A stretch of DNA of 64,000 bases, from positions 1 to 64,000 of the forward strand of contig CANMFO010000008.1 of NCBI GenBank assembly GCA_947497245.1. Reading direction: 5' to 3'. Under the pieces are notes generated by a model that was not told the DNA's origin, ran no database searches, and worked only from the letters and a program-made list of their open reading frames with translations. Of the stretch, positions 54,191 through 63,683 are shown piece by piece. Source of the stretch: an uncultured Flavobacteriaceae bacterium. GTDB taxonomy: Bacteria; Bacteroidota; Bacteroidia; Flavobacteriales; Flavobacteriaceae. The translations under genes were made by a program, and so were the position numbers. Within the stretch, counting starts at the first letter, position 1. Each line of letters starts with the position of its first letter.

Positions 54191-55183
54191 TCAATTGGTG
54201 GTGTCCGGAAGCAATACTTTGGTTGCCAGGATATGGATTACACCATTGGTTGCTTGGATATCAAATAATCCTATAAGCGCACCGCCGTTTCCCGCACCAT
54301 CTGTAATTTCCACGTTTCCGTCGATCGAGGTGAAGTTGATGATATCGCCCTCCAAAGTCGTAAAGGCCTTTCCCGAGTTAATATCGGAAGAGCGAACGTT
54401 GCCCTCCAATACGTGATGCGTGACCACTGCCCTTAATAAGGTTTCGTCGATATCGCTTACGGAATCCCAATCAGCATTGGTATCGAGCAGATTGTCAAAA
54501 GCGTGTCCAATGGGAGCGAACAAGGTGAAAGGACCGCTGTCACTTTCCGAAAACATTTCGGGCAGGGCCGACAGAGGAGATATAATATCGATGGCAGCCT
54601 CGAGGTCCTCAAAATTATCGTCCACGGAAACAAAGGTGTCGATGGTGGGAAGGTCTATAACGGCATCCACGATATGGATAATACCATTGGCAGCCAGCAC
54701 ATCGGGTTTGGACACCTTGGAGGATCCATTGAACTGTATGCCATCAGTGGCATCTAGATAGGTCACCAGGGTAGTGCCGGCGGTCGGACCAGCGGCGGCA
54801 TTTACCAAGTAGTTCTTTTGGAGCGCCGCCAGGTCCCCTGATCCCAATACCCCCAAAATAACATGGTTCAGGAGAATCTGTTTCAGGGTTTCAACCGGTA
54901 CGTCGGCCACGCTGGCAAAGCCTGCCTGCCCCAAGAAATTGGCGAAAGCGGCATTGGAAGGCGCCAAAAGTGTGTAAGGTCCGGCACTTTTTAGGGTAGC
55001 CGTCAAATTCGCCCTATCCACAGCGGCCACTAGGGACGAGAGGTCCGCGTCGTTCATTGCCACCTCAATAATGTCGGTTTCTGGCAAGGGAACCGTATTG
55101 CCATCATCCAAACCACAGGACGAGATGATGATAAATACCAACGCAATTAGAATTTTACTTTTCACTTTCCATAATTTTTGCAT
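54191..55183 (-). CDS. Two-domain fasciclin (FAS1) lipoprotein
   Basis: The 330-residue product has a lipobox (IISSC, Cys23) and two FAS1 domains: the first with LLAPSNAAFANFLGQAGFA and HIVDAVIDLP, the second with FTLFAPIGHAFDNLLDT and ending HILATKVLLP. It lies 366 bp upstream of the four-domain FAS1 gene on the same strand but has its own terminator, so the two are separate transcripts. Expected role is surface adhesion or extracellular matrix; the ligand is unknown. Confidence 0.92.
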   Translation of the reverse strand: MQKLWKVKSKILIALVFIIISSCGLDDGNTVPLPETDIIEVAMNDADLSSLVAAVDRANLTATLKSAGPYTLLAPSNAAFANFLGQAGFASVADVPVETLKQILLNHVILGVLGSGDLAALQKNYLVNAAAGPTAGTTLVTYLDATDGIQFNGSSKVSKPDVLAANGIIHIVDAVIDLPTIDTFVSVDDNFEDLEAAIDIISPLSALPEMFSESDSGPFTLFAPIGHAFDNLLDTNADWDSVSDIDETLLRAVVTHHVLEGNVRSSDINSGKAFTTLEGDIINFTSIDGNVEITDGAGNGGALIGLFDIQATNGVIHILATKVLLPDTTN

Positions 55184-55297
55184 AACAACTAGTTTTCTTT
55201 TATTTTTTAAAATAAAGCAATTTCAAAGGACCAAATCGGTTCGATCAGTGTTTTTTAAGAGAAATTTAATACATCAAAAAAGGACATAATCGGGCAT

Positions 55298-55321
55298 CGA
55301 TTCCACGACGTCGTGGATTCG
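55298..55321. promoter_or_regulatory. 24-bp near-perfect palindrome
   Basis: CGATTCCACGAC faces its complement GTCGTGGATTCG with one mismatch; the inner 16 bp (TCCACGACGTCGTGGA) are perfect. It lies 115 bp from the FAS1 start and 164 bp from mnmA, so it is an operator candidate. Confidence 0.55.
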
Positions 55322-55459
55322 AAGTACTTCCATTAGATGGCCTATTTCACAATAGGTTGCTTCTATTCTTGATATTTTTGATTTGAAGGAGGGCTTTTTT
55401 GTTGGGAGGACTTTAATATTGGATTTTCGGCCAGAATATGGTCCACACCGGATATTTTG

Positions 55460-55467
55460 TATTTTTG
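55460..55467 (+). promoter_or_regulatory. Probable -7 element of mnmA
   Basis: TATTTTTG matches TAnnTTTG and ends 17 bp before the ATG. Confidence 0.5.
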
Positions 55468-55484
55468 CCCTCTAATACGTTCGA

Positions 55485-56678
55485 ATGGGAAAAAAAGTGG
55501 TCATAGGGCTTTCAGGAGGAGTGGATTCCAGCGTGGCCGCCTATCTCCTAAAGGAACAGGGATACGAGGTAATTGGGCTTTTTATGAAAAACTGGCACGA
55601 TGATTCCGTCACTATTTCGGAAGAGTGTCCTTGGTTGGAAGACAGCAACGATGCCCTGATCGTGGCAGAAAAATTGGGTATTCCCTTTCAGACGGTCGAT
55701 CTTAGCACGGAGTATAAGGAGCGCATAGTGGATTATATGTTCAAGGAGTATGAAAAAGGGCGTACGCCAAATCCCGACGTACTTTGCAATAGGGAGATCA
55801 AGTTTGATGTCTTCTTGAAGATTGCCATGCAGTTGGGGGCCGATTTCGTTGCCACGGGCCACTATTGTAGAAAGGGCACCTTAAAAAATGAAGACGGTAC
55901 CGAAACCTACCAACTTTTGGCAGGGGTGGACAGCAATAAGGACCAATCGTATTTTTTGTGCCAACTTTCCCAAGACCAACTAAAGAGGACCCTATTCCCG
56001 ATCGGGGAATTGAGAAAGCCGGAAGTGCGCCGAATCGCCAGTGATGGCAATCTGATCACAGCGGATAAAAAAGATTCCCAGGGACTTTGTTTTATTGGGA
56101 AGGTACGGTTGCCCGATTTTTTGCAACAAAAATTGAAACCAAAAAAGGGAGTCATTGTAGAAGTGCCTTCTGACGTGCCGCAATATCAAAAGGCGCTTCC
56201 CCAATTTGAAAACAAAGAGAAGGAATTGGCCTTTTTTTCGGAAAAACCGATCTACCACGTGGCCGACGGAAGGGTAGTGGGCGAACATCAAGGGGCCCAT
56301 TATTTTACCAACGGCCAACGCAAGGGGCTGGACGTAGGTGGAACAAAGGAGCCGTTATTCGTCATAGCCACCGATGTAACCGAAAATGTTATCTATACCG
56401 GACAGGGAAAATCCCATCCAGGATTATACCGACGGACCCTATTTGTCCGCGACGAAGAACTGCACTGGGTACGGCCCGATCTTGCTTTGGATGTGGACCG
56501 GACCATGTCGGTATTGGCTCGGATCCGTTACAGACAGCCTTTGGAAAAAGCCACTCTTTATAAGGTAGAGGGAGGCTTGTACGTCGATTTTGCCCAAATG
56601 CAGTCCGCCATTACCGAAGGGCAGTTTGTCGCTTGGTATATCGGGGAGGAACTGATCGGTTCCGGAGTGATTTCGTAA
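55485..56678 (+). CDS. mnmA: tRNA 2-thiouridine(34) synthase MnmA
   Basis: The 397-residue enzyme adds the 2-thio group to U34 of tRNA-Lys, Glu and Gln. The PP-loop is [15 protein letters not shown]; the catalytic Cys residues lie in [14 protein letters not shown] and in [10 protein letters not shown]; a beta-barrel C-terminal domain follows, including [15 protein letters not shown]. Start and length are normal. It uses sulfur delivered by a cysteine desulfurase encoded elsewhere. Confidence 0.96.
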   Translation: MGKKVVIGLSGGVDSSVAAYLLKEQGYEVIGLFMKNWHDDSVTISEECPWLEDSNDALIVAEKLGIPFQTVDLSTEYKERIVDYMFKEYEKGRTPNPDVLCNREIKFDVFLKIAMQLGADFVATGHYCRKGTLKNEDGTETYQLLAGVDSNKDQSYFLCQLSQDQLKRTLFPIGELRKPEVRRIASDGNLITADKKDSQGLCFIGKVRLPDFLQQKLKPKKGVIVEVPSDVPQYQKALPQFENKEKELAFFSEKPIYHVADGRVVGEHQGAHYFTNGQRKGLDVGGTKEPLFVIATDVTENVIYTGQGKSHPGLYRRTLFVRDEELHWVRPDLALDVDRTMSVLARIRYRQPLEKATLYKVEGGLYVDFAQMQSAITEGQFVAWYIGEELIGSGVIS

Positions 56679-56682
56679 TCCG

Positions 56683-56720
56683 TGGCCGTCACCTCGAACG
56701 GAGTCGAAGGGTAGTGGCCA
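56683..56720. repeat. Candidate dispersed palindromic (REP-like) element
   Basis: TGGCC..ACC and GGT..GGCCA flank a centre TCGAACGGAGTCGA, just after the mnmA stop. Similar TCGA-flanked GGAGTCGA palindromes are scattered through many Bacteroidota genomes; only one copy was noticed in this window. Confidence 0.4.
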
Positions 56721-56756
56721 TCATAGTTTCAGACTCCACCCGAACATACACTGGAC

Positions 56757-57698
56757 ATGCAAAACAGGATCACACAACTTTTTGGTATCGAATACCCCTT
56801 GGTTCAGGCCGGGATGATTTGGGCCAGCGGATGGCGTCTGGCCTCCGCGGTCTCCAATGCGGGCGGACTGGGATTGTTGGGAGCGGGCTCAATGTACCCT
56901 GAAGTGCTCCGGGAACATATTCAGAAATGCCAACAGGCGACTGAAAAACCCTTTGGGGTGAACGTGCCCATGCTGTATCCCGATATTGATAAGCTAATGG
57001 ATATCATTGTGGAAATGGGGGTGCAGATAGTTTTTACGTCTGCCGGAAACCCCAGGACATGGACCGCCTACCTGAAAGAAAAAGGAATTACGGTGGTTCA
57101 TGTGGTGAGCAGTGTGAAGTTTGCCTTAAAGGCCCAGGAAGCCGATGTCGACGCCATTGTGGCCGAAGGCTTTGAGGCAGGTGGGCACAACGGCCGTGAT
57201 GAAACAACGACCCTGACCCTGATACCCGCTGTCCGGGAGCGGATAGGCATTCCGTTGATTGCGGCCGGTGGAATCGCAACAGGTAGGTCCATGTTGGCGG
57301 CCATGATTCTTGGAGCCGATGGTGTACAGCTGGGGAGCCGGTTTGTGGCAAGTTTTGAAGCATCGTCCCACCAATTGTTCAAGGAGAAAGTGGTGGATGC
57401 AGGTGAGGGGGACACTTACCTTACCCTAAAGGAACTGGCGCCGGTCCGATTGATCAAGAACAAGTTCTTTCACGATGTGCAGCGGGCCTATGCCGATGGG
57501 GCCTCCATAGAGCAACTGAAACAGCTGTTGGGCCGCGCCCGCGCCAAAAGGGGCATGTTCGAGGGCGATATGGAAGAAGGCGAACTTGAAATAGGTCAGG
57601 TGTCCGCCTTGATCCACGATATCAAACCGGCATCCCTAATCGTGGGCGACTTGATTCGGGAATTTGAAATCGCCAAGAAAGAGGTCGCCGGATTTTAG
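56757..57698 (+). CDS. Nitronate monooxygenase family protein
   Basis: The 313-residue TIM barrel binds FMN and belongs to the 2-nitropropane dioxygenase family. It opens with GIEYPLVQAGMIWASGWRLA, has the phosphate-binding EGFEAGGHNGRDETTTL region, and closes the barrel with AAGGIATGRSMLAAMILGAD and GVQLGSRFVA. Members oxidise alkyl nitronates such as propionate-3-nitronate, or act as enoyl reductases of FabK type. The His in AGGHNG favours the nitronate-oxidase group. It lies 78 bp after mnmA, separated by the REP-like element, so shared transcription is uncertain. Confidence 0.9.
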   Translation: MQNRITQLFGIEYPLVQAGMIWASGWRLASAVSNAGGLGLLGAGSMYPEVLREHIQKCQQATEKPFGVNVPMLYPDIDKLMDIIVEMGVQIVFTSAGNPRTWTAYLKEKGITVVHVVSSVKFALKAQEADVDAIVAEGFEAGGHNGRDETTTLTLIPAVRERIGIPLIAAGGIATGRSMLAAMILGADGVQLGSRFVASFEASSHQLFKEKVVDAGEGDTYLTLKELAPVRLIKNKFFHDVQRAYADGASIEQLKQLLGRARAKRGMFEGDMEEGELEIGQVSALIHDIKPASLIVGDLIREFEIAKKEVAGF

Positions 57699-57796
57699 AT
57701 TTGGGCCAAGTTTCCCTTCATTTTTGGCCCCATTGCTCCCTAGAGTATAATTTATTACCTTCGACGCTATTCGTATCCTTAACAAATTGGAACAGC

Positions 57797-59503
57797 ATGG
57801 CAAATATCAACGGGAAGGCTACCGAACAAAACACCTATGATGCTATAGTGATAGGGTCGGGCATTAGCGGTGGTTGGGCCGCCAAAGAACTTTGTGAAAA
57901 GGGTTTGAAGACCTTGGTTCTGGAGAGAGGGCGAATGGTGAAGCATGTCGAGGACTATCCAACTGCCAATAAAGATCCGTGGGACTTTGAACTGCGGGGA
58001 GCCTTGGACTATGAAGATCAGAAAAAGCACCATGTGACCCATGGTATTGGGTTCGTAGGGGAGGATACCAAACACTTTCGGGCGAACGATCTGGATAATC
58101 CGTATACCGAAATAAAACCGTTCATTTGGATCCGCGCACATCAGGTAGGCGGGCGATCCATTGTTTGGGGCAAACAGACCTATCGCTGGAGCGACCTTGA
58201 TTTTGAGGCCAATGCCAAAGATGGGCACGGGGTGGACTGGCCCATTCGGTATAAGGATATTGAGCCATGGTACACCTATGTGGAAAAGTTTGCCGGAATT
58301 AGCGGAGCACCACTTGGACTGCCCCACTTGCCCGATAGTCATTTTTTACCTCCCATGGAGCTCAATTGCGTTGAAAAACATGCCAAACAAAGAATCGAGG
58401 AAAATTTTGAGGGAAGGCATTTGATCATTGGTCGCTGCGCCCATTTGACCGAACCCCTAAACGGTAGGGGGAAGTGCCAGTTCCGAAACCGCTGCTCCCG
58501 TGGGTGCCCTTTCGGGGCCTACTTCAGCAGCAATGCCGTGACACTTCCCGCCGCGGAACGGACGGGCAATTTGACCATACGGCCGAACGCCATCGTGAGC
58601 TCCTTGATATATGATGACCAAAAGGAAAAGGCGACCGGGGTCAGAATCGTCGATTCGGAGACTATGGAGGAAATGGAATTCCATTCCAGGATTATTTTTT
58701 GCAACGCCTCTTCCTTGAGCACCACCAAAATTCTAATGAACTCCACTTCCAATCGCTTTCCCGAAGGTTTCGGAAACGACAGTGGGGAATTGGGCCATAA
58801 CTTAATGGACCATACCTATAAGGTAGGGGCAATGGGCAGCATAGAGGGTTTTGAAGATCAATACTATTCCGGACGACGGCCCAATGGAATCTATATTCCC
58901 AGATACGTGAATCTTGACGAAAAGACGAAGTCGGACAATTTTGTCCGTGGTTTCGGGTACCAAGGCGGGGCGGGGAGGTCCAATTGGGGCTCTGGGGTCA
59001 ATTCCGATGGATTTGGGGCCGATTTTAAGGACCAATTGTTCAAACCCGGGCCATGGGGCTTTTTTATCACCGGCTTCGCCGAATGTTTGCCATATCATGA
59101 GAACAAGATATCGCTCAATCGAGGGTTAAAGGACAAATGGGGCTTACCGACCTTGAACATCGATTGTGAGTTCAAGGAAAATGAGAAGGCGATGAACCGG
59201 CAGATTCGCTCAGATGCGGTTACTATGCTCGAAAAAGCGGGGTTCAGGGACATACTGTCATTCGACAATCAGAGCCCCCCGGGCCACGGAATACATGAAA
59301 TGGGCACGGCCCGAATGGGTAAAGACCCCAAAACCTCTATCTTGAACAGCTTTAACCAAGTACATGCGGCCAAGAATGTTTTTGTGACCGATGGCGCCTG
59401 TATGACTTCCTCATCCTGCGTTAACCCTTCTTTGACCTATATGGCGATCACGGCACGGGCCGCCGACCATGCGGTCAAAGAGTTGAACAGACAAAATATA
59501 TAG
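57797..59503 (+). CDS. GMC family oxidoreductase
   Basis: From ATG 57797 (in preference to an upstream frame extension with poor composition) the product has 568 residues. It opens with the FAD-binding loop DAIVIGSGISGGWAAKELCE, has the CSRGCPFGAYFSSNAV cluster, and ends with HGIHEMGTARMGKDP and DGACMTSSSCVNPSLTYMAI, which carry the GMC catalytic His. These features match the large FAD subunit of sugar or gluconate dehydrogenases. It has no signal peptide of its own. The next gene, 4 bp on, encodes a gluconate 2-dehydrogenase subunit 3-like protein with a Tat signal, which would carry it across the membrane in a folded complex. Confidence 0.93.
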   Translation: MANINGKATEQNTYDAIVIGSGISGGWAAKELCEKGLKTLVLERGRMVKHVEDYPTANKDPWDFELRGALDYEDQKKHHVTHGIGFVGEDTKHFRANDLDNPYTEIKPFIWIRAHQVGGRSIVWGKQTYRWSDLDFEANAKDGHGVDWPIRYKDIEPWYTYVEKFAGISGAPLGLPHLPDSHFLPPMELNCVEKHAKQRIEENFEGRHLIIGRCAHLTEPLNGRGKCQFRNRCSRGCPFGAYFSSNAVTLPAAERTGNLTIRPNAIVSSLIYDDQKEKATGVRIVDSETMEEMEFHSRIIFCNASSLSTTKILMNSTSNRFPEGFGNDSGELGHNLMDHTYKVGAMGSIEGFEDQYYSGRRPNGIYIPRYVNLDEKTKSDNFVRGFGYQGGAGRSNWGSGVNSDGFGADFKDQLFKPGPWGFFITGFAECLPYHENKISLNRGLKDKWGLPTLNIDCEFKENEKAMNRQIRSDAVTMLEKAGFRDILSFDNQSPPGHGIHEMGTARMGKDPKTSILNSFNQVHAAKNVFVTDGACMTSSSCVNPSLTYMAITARAADHAVKELNRQNI

Positions 59504-59507
59504 CACC

Positions 59508-60098
59508 ATGGAAAGACGAACCGCTATTAAGAACACCACACTATTGATAGGAACGGTATTGGGAGGTGTATCGATTCCCAGTTTGATGCAATCTTGCCAG
59601 GAACAGAACCGACTGGACTGGAAACCCATCTTTTTTACGGAGAAACAGGCTGAGGTAGTCTCAGAGATCACAGAGACCCTTTTGCCCCGGACGGTAACGC
59701 CTGGCGCAAAGGACCTGAAAGTAGACCTTTTCGTGGATCTTATGTTCGGAAAAACACTCTCTCCCCAGGACCAGGCGCACGTGATGAAAGGGTATGATCG
59801 GTTCATGGAGATCTGTCAAGAGAAATTTGGCAAGGACTTCACCGATTTGGAGGGCCCCCAGCGCAATGAGGTGCTGCGGCTGGTTGAAAAGGAAACGAAC
59901 AAATTCAATCCGACCGTTTGGGGCAGTACGCTCGGTGAGCAACCCCCGATCGATTTTTACCGAAGGTTGAAACAATTTGCGTTAGCAGGTTATTTTACTT
60001 CCGAGGAGGTTGGAAAAAACATCCTGAAATACGATCCAATTCCCGGTGATTATAAGGGTTGCGTCCCGTATAACGGAGGGAATACTTGGTCTTTTTAA
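59508..60098 (+). CDS. Gluconate 2-dehydrogenase subunit 3-like protein
   Basis: The 196-residue protein has an RR signal (MERRTAIKNTTLL) with a lipobox-like LMQSC, so it is exported by the Tat route and may be lipidated. The helical core includes FFTEKQAEVVSEITETLLPR and VDLFVDLMFGKTLSPQDQAH. In known systems (gluconate, sorbitol and 3-keto-glycoside dehydrogenases) this subunit escorts the FAD subunit to the periplasm. The gene begins 4 bp after the GMC gene. Its TAA stop shares bases with the stop of the gene on the other strand (60095-60098). Confidence 0.92.
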   Translation: MERRTAIKNTTLLIGTVLGGVSIPSLMQSCQEQNRLDWKPIFFTEKQAEVVSEITETLLPRTVTPGAKDLKVDLFVDLMFGKTLSPQDQAHVMKGYDRFMEICQEKFGKDFTDLEGPQRNEVLRLVEKETNKFNPTVWGSTLGEQPPIDFYRRLKQFALAGYFTSEEVGKNILKYDPIPGDYKGCVPYNGGNTWSF

Positions 60099-63000
60099 GA
60101 AGACGGTTTGTCCTTCAAATTTGCCAAATACTCGATCAAATCCCGAAGCTCCCTTTTACTGATCAATTTGCCCATGGCCGGCATGGCGGAGGGCATATTT
60201 TCCCGTTTTTCAATGCGCGATGCGGACACTTCCATGGGTTCTGCATCGGAGGTACGGATAATCAGCGCTTCCTTGGTCTCCTCTTCTAATATTCCGGTTA
60301 CTTTTTGGCCATCTTTTAGCGTTAGGACCACGCTTCCATAGCCAGGAGCCAATCGGGCGCCGGGTTCTATCAGGGATTCCAGAAGTTGTTCACGGGTCAG
60401 CAGATTGCCAATGTTGTCCATTGCCGGTCCCACTTTTCCGCCGGTGCCCCCTACCGAATGACAGCGGACGCACTGGGCGGTCGGGTTGTTGCTGAAAACG
60501 CGCCGACCCTGCCACCATCGTCCTCCGTATAGGGTCTCTTTATATGAGTCCACGGTATGGCCACCGCTTTTCAATTTGGACAATTGTGCAATATGGGAAG
60601 CCGATTCCGAGGCTTCCACAGCTTCGATCAGATCCAGGATCACATTGGGCGACAACTGGTTTCTTTGCGCTTTTTGAATCAGGTTGGACAATACGGGCCC
60701 ACTTTTGGCAATCGGCATTTCTCCAAGAACCCCTAACATACGCTGCTGCTCCCCGGAGGAACCGCTTCTGAAAAATGAATTGACGATGGCGGGCAACTTT
60801 TCTTTTGAAATATCGAGTTCACCCAACAGCCCCACGGCGGTCTCCCGAACCTGTTGGGATGGATCCTGCATACCGATGTTCAGGGCGGTCTCCATATTGG
60901 AATCCTTCAGTGTGCCCAGGGCCACCAAAGTGGCTGCCCGTACCTCTGGATTGTCGTGTTTTCTTAAAATGTCCAATAATTCGGCATTGTACGAATCGAT
61001 TCCCAAAGATGCCAAGGTCTGCGAAATACCCATTAGGATATCGGGATCGTTCTCTTGCAGGAAGGTGGGAATGGCTTGCTCCATTTTTACCTTGATAAGC
61101 GCGGAATCCCGCTTTATTTCTCCCCTAAAACGGCCATCGACCCGATCGAGGACCGAAGGATTTGCCCAACCGCCCAAGGCCGCCAGTGCTTCGCCACGCA
61201 ATGCGTTGGGCACGGTCGCTCGTTTGGCAAAGGTGAGGAGATTGTCCATTTCATTATCTCCACCGACCCGAAGTGCGGCATTGATCGCACGTCGCAACAA
61301 GGGTTCCGATGTGAATTTTTCATCGGTGAGCAGTTCCGCCAAAGCCGGTAGTGCGGTTTCAAGGGACCAGTCGTCATTGATGGCCCGGGCGGCCTCAGTG
61401 ACGATATACTCATCCTCATCGTCCAAAAACTGGGCCACTTCGGCATTTTGCATTCTTCTTAGTACGAGCACAGCGGCCAGACGAAGGCTTCGATCGGCAT
61501 TTCCCACCAGACCGATAATGGGTTCCGACTTTCCAATACGGGAGAGTGCCAACACGGCAGCGTGCCTTAAATACACATCTTCATCATTATTGGCCGCCAA
61601 GAGATCCAATAGAGGTTGTACCGCGGCCTCATGGGCCATGCGCCCTAGGGCCTGGGCAGCAAAAAACTGCACCCTTGCATTTTCATGTTGCAGTAAGGGA
61701 ATCAAACTGGCCCCGGCTTCCCTGTATTTTACATCCCCCAATATTTTTACGGCCTGCGCCACGATTTCTGGATCTTTATCATCCAGGAGTTCCGCAAGTG
61801 GTCCGGCCTTGTCGATATCTCCTGCCGCCAATTGTCCAATCCCCCAAATGGCATGAATGCGGGCGAACTGCTCCTGGGATTCCACCAAGACTTTTTTCAA
61901 TGCCCGATAGCCCCAAAACGTACTTTTAGCCAATTCAAACTGGGCTTTCTGACGGATGCGCATATCGGGAAAGGAAAGCAGGGCGACCAGTTCGTCATTC
62001 GATTGATCCCCGTAGTCCATGGTCATTAAACGTTGTGTTTCGGCACGTTCCTTCTCCAAATCGTTCTTGTCTGCCGATACATCGAGCTTCCAAACCCTTC
62101 CATAGTTTTTCGTGCCCCATCCGTTCACCCAATCCGCGAGATAAAGTGCCCCATCAGGGCCAAATTTGATTCCAGTGGGCAGTACCCCGCTAAGGACATC
62201 TGTCTCATGGTGCAGTTCGAAAGAAGCTCCTTTCGGTTTCAACCCAAAAGACCAGATGTGGGACCTTCCCGGATCCCCGACAAATTCCACCAGAAAGAAC
62301 GTATTTAACCAGTCTTTGCCCAAAGCGGTACCTGGGTTGAAGGCCATCCCGGTAGGCCCGTTATGGTAGTTGACGATGGGGGGGATGATATGGGCCGCTT
62401 GGCCTTCCCATCTGGGGATGTACATTTTTTCGTCCATCCATACATTGTAACCGTTGTTCTTTGGGTCGGTGTACTTGCCGTACTGCCAGTTGGAGCGCCA
62501 TCCGGCATCGGAGCCTTCCACAATATGCACCAGCCGTTCACTTTCGCCCCGGTGATCGCCATCATTGTCCGAGGAAATGATATTGCCATACGCATCGAAG
62601 ACAAACTCGTGGGTGTTGCGAAGTCCCCTCGCGAACACCTCAAAATTACTGCCATCAGGGTTGCTGCGGACAATCATCCCCTGATTGGGGTAGTGGTGCT
62701 TTTCCCCATCAACGGTGGTAATGCTGGCCCCTATATCACCGATGCCCCAATAGATTTTGCCGTCGGGCCCCTCTATTGCCCCTGACATGCCATGTGCTCC
62801 AAAACCTATGTGTACCGCAAATCCATGTGCAATGGATGTTTTTTCATCCAGTACCCCGTCGTCGTTGGTGTCCCAAAGGCGCCACATATCCGGGCCCACA
62901 CCGACGAACACATCTTCCTTGCGAACCAACAGTGCTCCGGCTACGTCCGTGATTTCTTCATTGAAGTCCTCCAAAATCCGGGTGGAGCGATCCGCCAGAC

Positions 63001-63514
63001 CGTCGCCGTCGGTATCGTCCAATTTCCAGACCTCGTCCTTTTCCACCTTAAGATCTTTCCAGTCGTGAAGACTGTCGTTGTTGAGGTCCGGAAACCATTC
63101 GTTCTCTTCACTGAGTTCGGGGGCAAAAGTTTTCCTGAGAAAAGCCCTGCGGTCTTCAACGGTCTGAAAGGAAATGGAAGGAGTCATCCAATGTTGGTAT
63201 CCACGAATATCGAACTCTGAGTTTTTTTGTCGGTTGGTACGGGTCAAGTATATGCTGCCGTCATCATCGATTGAGAGGGCAATGGGGTCGGGTGCCAGGG
63301 AATCTGAAGCCCAGAGATCCAGTTCCAGGCCTTCGGCCAGTACCGCGGAAATACCCTCGCGAGCTTCTTTGGCCTTCATGGGTCCCAAAGCGGAATCCTC
63401 TTCAACGGTCAGGGGAATTTCCTTGGGCTTGTCGGAGGTCCCATCACATGAAAGTACAAGAAGGAACAAGGCGATGAACGATAAGAGATAGCGAATTACT
63501 GGGCATGTTTTCAT
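60095..63514 (-). CDS. HEAT-repeat, PVC-type c-heme lipoprotein (membrane-bound dehydrogenase type)
   Basis: The 1139-residue lipoprotein (lipobox VLSC, Cys23) has an N-terminal beta-propeller-like dehydrogenase domain (residues about 60-480), including GMSGAIEGPDGKIYWGIGDI and ISSDNDGDHRGESERL. A long run of HEAT-like helical repeats (about 500-960) follows, and then a c-type heme domain with CVRCH at Cys1015-Cys1018-His1019. Such proteins are common in Planctomycetes and Bacteroidota near sugar oxidation genes and should pass electrons to a cytochrome chain. It runs tail-to-tail with the GMC/subunit 3 operon and could accept its electrons; that link is inferred from position. Confidence 0.9.
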   Translation of the reverse strand: MKTCPVIRYLLSFIALFLLVLSCDGTSDKPKEIPLTVEEDSALGPMKAKEAREGISAVLAEGLELDLWASDSLAPDPIALSIDDDGSIYLTRTNRQKNSEFDIRGYQHWMTPSISFQTVEDRRAFLRKTFAPELSEENEWFPDLNNDSLHDWKDLKVEKDEVWKLDDTDGDGLADRSTRILEDFNEEITDVAGALLVRKEDVFVGVGPDMWRLWDTNDDGVLDEKTSIAHGFAVHIGFGAHGMSGAIEGPDGKIYWGIGDIGASITTVDGEKHHYPNQGMIVRSNPDGSNFEVFARGLRNTHEFVFDAYGNIISSDNDGDHRGESERLVHIVEGSDAGWRSNWQYGKYTDPKNNGYNVWMDEKMYIPRWEGQAAHIIPPIVNYHNGPTGMAFNPGTALGKDWLNTFFLVEFVGDPGRSHIWSFGLKPKGASFELHHETDVLSGVLPTGIKFGPDGALYLADWVNGWGTKNYGRVWKLDVSADKNDLEKERAETQRLMTMDYGDQSNDELVALLSFPDMRIRQKAQFELAKSTFWGYRALKKVLVESQEQFARIHAIWGIGQLAAGDIDKAGPLAELLDDKDPEIVAQAVKILGDVKYREAGASLIPLLQHENARVQFFAAQALGRMAHEAAVQPLLDLLAANNDEDVYLRHAAVLALSRIGKSEPIIGLVGNADRSLRLAAVLVLRRMQNAEVAQFLDDEDEYIVTEAARAINDDWSLETALPALAELLTDEKFTSEPLLRRAINAALRVGGDNEMDNLLTFAKRATVPNALRGEALAALGGWANPSVLDRVDGRFRGEIKRDSALIKVKMEQAIPTFLQENDPDILMGISQTLASLGIDSYNAELLDILRKHDNPEVRAATLVALGTLKDSNMETALNIGMQDPSQQVRETAVGLLGELDISKEKLPAIVNSFFRSGSSGEQQRMLGVLGEMPIAKSGPVLSNLIQKAQRNQLSPNVILDLIEAVEASESASHIAQLSKLKSGGHTVDSYKETLYGGRWWQGRRVFSNNPTAQCVRCHSVGGTGGKVGPAMDNIGNLLTREQLLESLIEPGARLAPGYGSVVLTLKDGQKVTGILEEETKEALIIRTSDAEPMEVSASRIEKRENMPSAMPAMGKLISKRELRDLIEYLANLKDKPSS

Positions 63515-63683
63515 GAATTGGTCGGTTTTATGGACGCATAAAAATAAATAAATCCCATGAAGGGTGGGGGAAGGAACTCCTTTTTAACGGTTACGGAACC
63601 AACAACATCCGTAAATTTAGTTAGAAAGTAGGTCGCCGGTCGTGCCCCTTCCAAGGCATGGGCAAACAAAAACATATTGAGAG

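Larger units (their letters stand above)
55184..55484. other. Divergent intergenic region between FAS1 gene and mnmA
   Basis: These 301 bp hold a 24-bp near-perfect palindrome (55298-55321) and the mnmA -7 element (55460-55467). No small gene was found. Confidence 0.7.

Noticed and set aside
60684-61856. A 390-codon plus-strand open frame inside the heme/HEAT gene
   Set aside because: It is antisense to a clear HEAT-repeat protein, has a Ser/Arg/Cys-rich composition with no domain, and arises from codon bias in GC-rich genes.
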